Below, piece by piece: positions 59,024 through 64,000 of a DNA stretch of 64,000 nt. Made by a program: the position numbers and the translations under genes. Below the pieces are notes generated by a model that saw only the letters and a list, made by a program, of their open reading frames with translations, did no database searches and was not told where the DNA came from. The stretch covers positions 372,001 through 436,000 of the forward strand of contig NZ_FNYS01000002.1 of assembly GCF_900109075.1 (NCBI RefSeq), given 5' to 3'. Source of the stretch: Myroides marinus (GTDB lineage Bacteria > Bacteroidota > Bacteroidia > Flavobacteriales > Flavobacteriaceae). Each line of letters begins with the position of its first letter. Within the stretch, counting starts at the first letter, position 1.

Positions 59024-60007
59024 ATGAAGAGAGTATTAATAACTGGAGCTGCGGGCTTTTTGGGGTCTCATCTATGTGATAGATTTATTGCAGAAGGTTA
59101 TCACGTAATAGGAATGGATAACCTAATTACTGGTGACTTAAAGAATATAGAACACCTTTTTAAGCTTGAGAATTTTGAGTTTTATCATCATGATATAACT
59201 AAGTTTGTAAATGTTCCTGGGAAATTAGATTATATATTACATTTTGCTTCTCCTGCAAGCCCTATTGATTATCTAAAGATTCCAATTCAGACTTTAAAGG
59301 TTGGTTCTTTGGGAACGCATAATTTATTAGGTTTGGCTCGTGTTAAAGGAGCTAGAATATTAATTGCTTCGACTTCTGAGATTTATGGAGATCCATTAGT
59401 TCATCCTCAAACAGAAGAGTACTATGGGAACGTTAATACAATAGGACCTAGAGGTGTTTATGATGAAGCTAAACGCTTTCAGGAGTCTATAACGATGGCT
59501 TATCATACATTCCATGGAGTAGAGACTAGAATAGTGAGAATATTCAATACTTATGGGCCTCGTATGCGATTAAATGATGGCCGTGTAATACCTGCATTTA
59601 TTGGACAAGCTTTAAGAGGAGAAGATTTAACGGTGTTTGGAGAAGGTAACCAAACTAGATCTTTTTGTTATGTAGATGATCAAGTAGAAGGAATATATAG
59701 ATTATTGCTTTCAGATTATCATATGCCAGTAAATATTGGTAATCCAGATGAAATTACGATTCTTGATTTTGCAAAAGAGATTATAGCATTGACTAATTCA
59801 GATCAAAAGATTATTTATAAAGATCTACCAGTTAATGACCCTATGCAGAGATGTCCTGATATTACTAAAGCAAAGAATATCTTAGGATGGGAACCTAAAG
59901 TAGGAAGAAGTGAAGGAATGAAGTTGACTTATGAGTACTTTAAAACTTTTTCTGATACTGATTTATTGAAAGAGGAACATAAGGATTTTTCTAAGTATAT
60001 TTATTAA
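59024..60007 (+). CDS. UDP-glucuronate decarboxylase-like SDR (UXS type)
   Basis: A 327-residue extended [15 protein letters not shown] carries the NAD-binding glycines (about 8-14), STSEIYGDP the catalytic Ser/Thr, and Tyr146-x3-Lys150 in [11 protein letters not shown] the catalytic pair. [19 protein letters not shown] is diagnostic of UDP-xylose synthase-like enzymes. It probably makes UDP-xylose from UDP-glucuronate for surface polysaccharide. It lies 32 bases after rfbD in the same direction. Confidence 0.85.
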   Translation: MKRVLITGAAGFLGSHLCDRFIAEGYHVIGMDNLITGDLKNIEHLFKLENFEFYHHDITKFVNVPGKLDYILHFASPASPIDYLKIPIQTLKVGSLGTHNLLGLARVKGARILIASTSEIYGDPLVHPQTEEYYGNVNTIGPRGVYDEAKRFQESITMAYHTFHGVETRIVRIFNTYGPRMRLNDGRVIPAFIGQALRGEDLTVFGEGNQTRSFCYVDDQVEGIYRLLLSDYHMPVNIGNPDEITILDFAKEIIALTNSDQKIIYKDLPVNDPMQRCPDITKAKNILGWEPKVGRSEGMKLTYEYFKTFSDTDLLKEEHKDFSKYIY

Positions 60008-60009
60008 GA

Positions 60010-60030
60010 AGACTAACTAGTTGTTAGTCT
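60010..60030. terminator. weak hairpin after the UXS gene
   Basis: AGACTAAC pairs with GTTAGTCT around TAGTT, but no T run follows. The stronger hairpin at 60074 is the more likely end. Confidence 0.4.
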
Positions 60031-60073
60031 ATTTATAGTATTGACTACAATATTGTTAAAGAAATATAACTGT

Positions 60074-60104
60074 AAAGCACCTAATTTTAATTAGGTGCTT
60101 TTTT
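60074..60104 (+). terminator. intrinsic terminator before purD
   Basis: AAAGCACCTAATT (60074-60086) pairs with AATTAGGTGCTTT (60089-60101) around TT, followed by T residues. It ends the sugar-nucleotide unit. Confidence 0.85.
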
Positions 60105-60174
60105 ATTTGTACATACTTTCTTTATTGACTTAATTATATTTATTTTTGATGCTTAATAACAAACAACACAATTA

Positions 60175-61446
60175 ATGAAAATTTTACTATTAGGTTCAGG
60201 AGGACGCGAGCACGCACTTGCTTGGAAAATGCTTCAAAGTTCTAAATGTGAAGAGCTATTTGTAGGTCCTGGAAATGCAGGTACAGCTAAGATAGCTACG
60301 AATGTCGCAGTTAACCCAAATGATTTTGAGGCAGTAAAGGCTACTGTTTTAGAGAAGGGTATTGATATGGTGGTAGTAGGACCAGAAGACCCTCTTGTAA
60401 AAGGTATTGTTGATTTCTTTAAGAAAGATGCACAAGTAAGTCATATTCCTGTTATAGGTCCTTCAATGAAAGGAGCACAATTAGAAGGAAGTAAAGACTT
60501 TGCTAAAGAGTTCTTATTTAAGCACAATATACCAACTGCTGCATATGCAACTTTTACAAAAGATACAGTAGAAGAAGGTAAAGCATTCTTAGAGACTGTA
60601 AAAGCTCCTTATGTACTTAAAGCTGATGGATTAGCTGCAGGTAAAGGAGTAGTTATATTGGAAGATATCAATGAAGCTAAGGCAGAGTTAGAGAATATGC
60701 TAGTAGATGCTAAGTTTGGTGATGCTAGTTCTAAAGTTGTTATCGAAGAGTTTTTATCAGGTATAGAACTTAGTTGTTTTGTATTGACAGATGGAAAGTC
60801 ATATAAATTATTACCTACTGCAAAAGACTATAAGCGTATTGGAGAAGGTGATAAAGGATTAAATACAGGAGGTATGGGAGCAGTTTCTCCAGTGCCATTC
60901 GCTACAGAAGACTTCTTAAAGAAAGTAGAAGAGCGTGTAGTAATACCTACTGTAAAAGGATTACAAGAAGATAATCTTGACTTTAAAGGATTCGTGTTTA
61001 TTGGATTGATTAAGGTAGGAGATGATCCATTCGTAATTGAGTATAACGTTCGTATGGGAGATCCAGAGACTGAAGTAGTAATGCCTAGAGTTAAGACTGA
61101 TTTAGTAGATCTTTTTGAAGCTGTAGCTAATGAAACTTTAGATACTATGGATATAGAGTTAGATGAGCGTACTGCTACGACTGTAATGTTAGTGTCTGGT
61201 GGATACCCAGAAGATTATGAGAAAGGAAAAGTAATAACTGGTATAGAAGATGTAAAAGACTCTATCGTATTCCACGCTGGAACAGCATTAAAAAATGGAG
61301 AAGTAGTTACTAATGGAGGTCGCGTATTAGCAGTTACATCATATGGTAATAGTTACGATGAGGCATTAAAAAAATCTTATCAAAACATAGCTAAGCTAAA
61401 TTTCGATAAGATTTATTACCGTTCAGATATAGGTTTCGATTTGTAA
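60175..61446 (+). CDS. purD: phosphoribosylamine-glycine ligase
   Basis: A 423-residue GARS with ILLLGSGGREHALAWK at the N-terminus, the ATP-grasp region with YVLKADGLAAGKGVVIL and VIEEFLSGIELSCFVLTDG, and the GGMGAVSPVP segment. The length is standard. It makes glycinamide ribonucleotide in purine synthesis. The gene stands alone. A candidate -7 TATTTTTG lies at 60141-60148, and a hairpin with arms GTTTCGAT/ATCGAAAC spans its stop codon (61433-61456). Confidence 0.94.
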   Translation: MKILLLGSGGREHALAWKMLQSSKCEELFVGPGNAGTAKIATNVAVNPNDFEAVKATVLEKGIDMVVVGPEDPLVKGIVDFFKKDAQVSHIPVIGPSMKGAQLEGSKDFAKEFLFKHNIPTAAYATFTKDTVEEGKAFLETVKAPYVLKADGLAAGKGVVILEDINEAKAELENMLVDAKFGDASSKVVIEEFLSGIELSCFVLTDGKSYKLLPTAKDYKRIGEGDKGLNTGGMGAVSPVPFATEDFLKKVEERVVIPTVKGLQEDNLDFKGFVFIGLIKVGDDPFVIEYNVRMGDPETEVVMPRVKTDLVDLFEAVANETLDTMDIELDERTATTVMLVSGGYPEDYEKGKVITGIEDVKDSIVFHAGTALKNGEVVTNGGRVLAVTSYGNSYDEALKKSYQNIAKLNFDKIYYRSDIGFDL

Positions 61447-61456
61447 AAATCGAAAC
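61433..61456. terminator. hairpin spanning the purD stop
   Basis: GTTTCGAT (61433-61440) pairs with ATCGAAAC (61449-61456) around an 8-base loop that contains the purD stop codon. T residues follow on the + strand (TATTTT), and it also overlaps the last base of the leftward gene at 61456. Confidence 0.6.
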
Positions 61457-61686
61457 TATTTTAAAAACGAGTGAGATGTAGTATCTTGGTTATCTTCATT
61501 ATTTGCTTTGAAGATTTTTAGTTGTTTTAACCAAAAAACGAAATAGTAGCAAGTAATAAGGATAAATGCCCAAGTAATGATATTAGCAATCCACCAGTTT
61601 GTTAATTCTAATTTTGCAAAAAGGTCCATTGGAATAAATAGAACTTTTTCAAATAGGAATCCTAATCCAAGAAAAAATGAAGTCAT
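61456..61686 (-). CDS. small membrane protein (DUF6341-like)
   Basis: A 76-residue protein with a hydrophobic N-terminus (about 5-20) and a clear membrane helix (WIANIITWAFILITCYYFVFWL, about 32-53). A polar C-terminus with several Asp and Ser residues follows. It resembles the small DUF6341-type proteins found next to purD and DUF6427 genes in flavobacteria; the name is from memory. It is convergent with purD. Confidence 0.7.
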   Translation of the reverse strand: MTSFFLGLGFLFEKVLFIPMDLFAKLELTNWWIANIITWAFILITCYYFVFWLKQLKIFKANNEDNQDTTSHSFLK

Positions 61687-61734
61687 CGTACTTTATTTTA
61701 AATTAAATAAAATTATTTTATCAATCCGTTTACT

Positions 61735-61771
61735 AAAGCTAGCTCTCTCTAAAAAGAGAGAGATTAGCTTT
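61735..61771. repeat. hairpin in the divergent 61686/61800 interval
   Basis: AAAGCTA-g-CTCTCTCT pairs with AGAGAGAG-at-TAGCTTT around four A residues. No T run follows on either strand. It lies 29 bases before the DUF6427-like gene and 49 bases from the divergent start, so it is more likely a leader structure or binding site than a terminator. Confidence 0.5.
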
Positions 61772-61799
61772 AATATGTACAAAAATATAAAATATATAA

Positions 61800-62738
61800 A
61801 TGTTAGCAAGTATTTTTAGTAAAACAAAACCAATTAATTACATTATACTGACCATATTAATCTTAATGATTAGTGTTTTGTACTTGTTTATAGATCAAGA
61901 CCAATTGGTTTGGACGAGTTATGAATTTGGGAAAAGAACAGTTTTACTAGGCTTGTTAATGGTAATGATGTTTTTGTCACAGTTCGTCGTTACTAGGAAT
62001 AGACTTGTAAGAGATAACGCTTATGTACCTCTATTATTCGTCTCTTTTTTAATGTTTTTTCCAACAGTTTTAGTTCACAGTAAAGTAATTATATCTAATT
62101 ACTTTATTATGCTTGCTTTGAGAAGAATATTTGCTTTACATTCATTAAAACAGTCAAAAGAGAAAATATTCGATACCTCTTTATGGATATTTGTAGCTAG
62201 TTTATTCCACTTCTGGAGTGTATTATTCTTTATACTGTTATTCTTTGCGATTACTTTCTTTGGAAGTAAAGACTACAGAAACTGGTTTATACCTATTATA
62301 GCTTTTTTCTGTGTATCTATATTCTTAGAGTTATACCTAATAATGGCTAACGAAAGTTATTACGATTGGTTCTGGGATAAGTGTAGAGTGAGTTTTGACT
62401 TTATGTATTTTGAGAATATATATCAGAACATTTCACTAGCAGTCTTTGTACCGATAGCTTTATTATTCTTTGTGAGTCAAGCACTCACAGTATCATCTAA
62501 GCCATTTAATATGCAAGGAACCTATAAGAAAATCATACTTTCTTTCCTTATAGGTGTTGCAATATATATTGTATCTGCAGATAAGAATAATGGAACTCTA
62601 TTATTTACTTTCTTCCCATTAGCGGTATTAGGAGCTAATTACATAGAAGCTATACCTCAGAGATGGAGAAGAGAAGCTGTCGTATACAGTGTATTCGGAC
62701 TTGGAGTCTTCTTCTATATCATGCAGTTAATCTTATAA
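61800..62738 (+). CDS. polytopic membrane protein (DUF6427-like)
   Basis: A 312-residue protein with about eight membrane helices (for example near 12-32, 45-66, 75-95, 125-150, 165-182, 215-235, 250-265 and 292-310). KTKPINYIILTILILM at the start resembles the DUF6427 family of flavobacterial inner-membrane proteins. It has an MLALRRIF stretch and a KDYRNWFIPI loop. No function is known. Its last 6 bases overlap the convergent upp gene. Confidence 0.75.
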   Translation: MLASIFSKTKPINYIILTILILMISVLYLFIDQDQLVWTSYEFGKRTVLLGLLMVMMFLSQFVVTRNRLVRDNAYVPLLFVSFLMFFPTVLVHSKVIISNYFIMLALRRIFALHSLKQSKEKIFDTSLWIFVASLFHFWSVLFFILLFFAITFFGSKDYRNWFIPIIAFFCVSIFLELYLIMANESYYDWFWDKCRVSFDFMYFENIYQNISLAVFVPIALLFFVSQALTVSSKPFNMQGTYKKIILSFLIGVAIYIVSADKNNGTLLFTFFPLAVLGANYIEAIPQRWRREAVVYSVFGLGVFFYIMQLIL

Positions 62739-63386
62739 TTTATGACCGTATGCTAGATCACCAGCATCTCCTAGACCTGGTACGATGTAGTTATGGTCAT
62801 CTAATTTCTCATCTAATGTAGCTACCCATAAGTTCACATTATCAGGAAGGTTCTCTTCTAAATATTGAATTCCTTCTGGAGCAGCAATTACTACAGCTAT
62901 ATGTAGTTCTTTAGGTTTTTCTTCAGCCATTAGCTTGTTGATTACAGCTACTAACGACTGCCCTGTTGCTAACATTGGGTCAATAAGAATTAGTATTTTG
63001 TCTTGAAATGAAGGTGCTGCTTGATATTCAACTAATATCTCACTAGCCTCTCCATGTTTTCCATGACGGCGATAAGCTGATACGAATCCATTCTCAGCAT
63101 TGTCATAGAAGTTCATAAATCCAGTGTGTAGAGCTAGTCCAGCACGTAAGATAGAACATAGTACTACGTTATCTTCGATACATGTTGTATGTTTTACTCC
63201 TAGAGGAGTTTGTACAGCAATATCCTTATACGGTAACTTTTTACTCAATTCATACGCCATAATCTCACCGATACGTTCGATGTTTTTTCTAAAACGCATA
63301 CTATCTTTTTGGATATTTACGTCGCGTAGTTGGGCTAAAAAGTGGTTTAGGATACTGTTTTCTGCGGAAATATAATGAATTTTCAT
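62733..63386 (-). CDS. upp: uracil phosphoribosyltransferase
   Basis: A 217-residue UPRTase with the PRPP-binding motif ILIDPMLATGQSL (about 132-144), an LCSILRAGLALHTGF segment (about 76-90), and a C-terminal YIVPGLGDAGDLAYG, which is the uracil-binding part. It salvages uracil to UMP. It is convergent with the DUF6427-like gene and overlaps it by 6 bases, so no terminator fits between them. Confidence 0.93.
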   Translation of the reverse strand: MKIHYISAENSILNHFLAQLRDVNIQKDSMRFRKNIERIGEIMAYELSKKLPYKDIAVQTPLGVKHTTCIEDNVVLCSILRAGLALHTGFMNFYDNAENGFVSAYRRHGKHGEASEILVEYQAAPSFQDKILILIDPMLATGQSLVAVINKLMAEEKPKELHIAVVIAAPEGIQYLEENLPDNVNLWVATLDEKLDDHNYIVPGLGDAGDLAYGHKL

Positions 63387-63420
63387 CTCGGTATAATTAG
63401 TACGATAAAGGTATAAAAAC

Positions 63421-63428
63421 TATATTTG
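63421..63428 (+). promoter_or_regulatory. -7 element before the DUF4254 gene
   Basis: TATATTTG fits TAnnTTTG, 17 bases before the DUF4254 start. No clear -33 is seen at the right spacing. Confidence 0.45.
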
Positions 63429-63445
63429 TAAATAAAATAATTAGT

Positions 63446-64000
63446 ATGTTTTCAGAATTAGCATTTCCAATATTCGAAGAGAGTATTCGCGACTATCATA
63501 AATTTGATAATGTTGATCAACCAATCAACAACCCATATCCAAAAGATGATATCAAACATTTATTGTATTTAAAGAATTGGATTGACACTGTTCAATGGCA
63601 TTTCGAAGATATTATCCGCGACCCACAGATTGATCCTGTAGCAGCATTAACATTGAAAAGAAGAATTGATGCTTCTAATCAAGAGCGTACGGATATGGTA
63701 GAATATATCGATAGCTACTTCTTACAAAAACACAAAGATGTGCAAGTAAAAGCAGGTGCTAAGATTAACTCTGAAAGCCCAGCTTGGGCTATAGATAGAC
63801 TTTCTATTTTATCTCTTAAAATTTATCATATGAATGAGGAAGCTACTAGAGCTGAAGCTACTCAAGATCACAGAGATAAATGTCAAGCTAAATTAGACGT
63901 ACTTTTAGAACAAAAGAAAGACTTAACAACAGCGATTGATGATTTGTTAAATGACATCGCTAATGGAGATAAGTACATGAAAGTGTACAAACAAATGAAA
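63446..64000 (+). CDS. DUF4254 protein, truncated by the window edge
   Basis: An open frame starts at the ATG at 63446 and runs to the edge, giving 185 visible residues, so the protein is nearly complete (family about 200). IRDPQIDPVAALTLKRRIDASNQERTDMVEYID is the DUF4254 hallmark. It is helical and soluble. DUF4254 genes usually sit beside a glycosyltransferase in Bacteroidetes, and the neighbour beyond the edge may confirm that. It is divergent from upp with 59 bases between the starts. Confidence 0.85.
   Translation, partial: MFSELAFPIFEESIRDYHKFDNVDQPINNPYPKDDIKHLLYLKNWIDTVQWHFEDIIRDPQIDPVAALTLKRRIDASNQERTDMVEYIDSYFLQKHKDVQVKAGAKINSESPAWAIDRLSILSLKIYHMNEEATRAEATQDHRDKCQAKLDVLLEQKKDLTTAIDDLLNDIANGDKYMKVYKQMK

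Noticed and set aside
1..64000. CRISPR arrays, insertion sequences, rRNA operon
   Set aside because: I saw no regularly spaced direct repeats, transposase motifs or rRNA sequence anywhere in the window.

Overview
The window is AT-rich, tightly packed bacterial chromosome. Several features point to Bacteroidetes, family Flavobacteriaceae: candidate promoters have a TAnnTTTG -7 element, Shine-Dalgarno sites are weak, and there are families common in that group (DUF4254, DUF6341-like, DUF6427-like, GIN-domain, SusD-free lipoproteins with a late Cys). The left half carries a flexirubin-type pigment cluster. A Myroides- or Flavobacterium-like organism fits best; the genus is an inference.

Region 1 (1-31968) is the pigment cluster, one aryl-polyene plus dialkylresorcinol pathway. 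A truncated FAD-dependent oxidoreductase runs leftward at the edge. All other genes run rightward in two blocks. Block A (434-20967) holds a tyrosine/histidine ammonia-lyase family enzyme that closely resembles flavobacterial tyrosine ammonia-lyases, two tandem WG-repeat proteins, a FabG-like reductase, several ketosynthases, two acyl carrier proteins, an LpxL-like acyltransferase, darA and darB, two ApeP-like hotdog proteins, a BtrH-like acyltransferase, an ABC exporter, a thioesterase, a ketosynthase/chain-length-factor pair, a polysaccharide deacetylase, a LolA-like carrier, a lipoprotein and a beta-barrel protein. Two terminators and a 700-base non-coding gap containing a long imperfect palindrome follow. 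Block B (21774-31968) holds a canonical hotdog dehydratase, a small exported protein, a GT2-DUF2062 fusion, an MMPL-acyltransferase fusion exporter, a carotenoid-desaturase-like flavoprotein, a C45 acyltransferase-like lipoprotein and a PaaK-like ligase. The inferred logic is: tyrosine to 4-coumarate, activation onto ACP, polyene extension by KS/CLF with KR and DH, DarA/DarB synthesis of the resorcinol, esterification of the two halves, then export to the outer membrane.

Region 2 (32000-46000) is mostly housekeeping: gltX, a lipoprotein, an SPFH protein, a three-gene leftward stress-type operon (DUF6327-like, holin-like, YtxH), glnS, folB, tRNA-Cys, a LysE exporter, a GIN-domain protein, rnr with a long leader, an acyl-CoA synthetase and rpiB.

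Region 3 (45200-53300) is more accessory: an exported flavodoxin-RidA fusion divergent from an AraC regulator, an unknown gene behind an inverted repeat, a lipoprotein, a DUF4240 protein, a small zinc-ribbon-like protein, a DUF1294 protein, tex, a possible sigma-54-driven small RNA, and tatA.

Region 4 (53400-64000) holds an M23-family membrane protein with an altered HxH motif, a GH3-family protein, a large conserved unknown protein, a sugar-nucleotide trio (rfbC, a C-terminally short rfbD, and a UDP-glucuronate decarboxylase-like SDR), purD, two membrane proteins, upp, and the start of a DUF4254 gene cut by the window edge.

I saw no CRISPR array, rRNA, insertion sequence or prophage. All functional calls come from reading motifs by eye; no database search was run.
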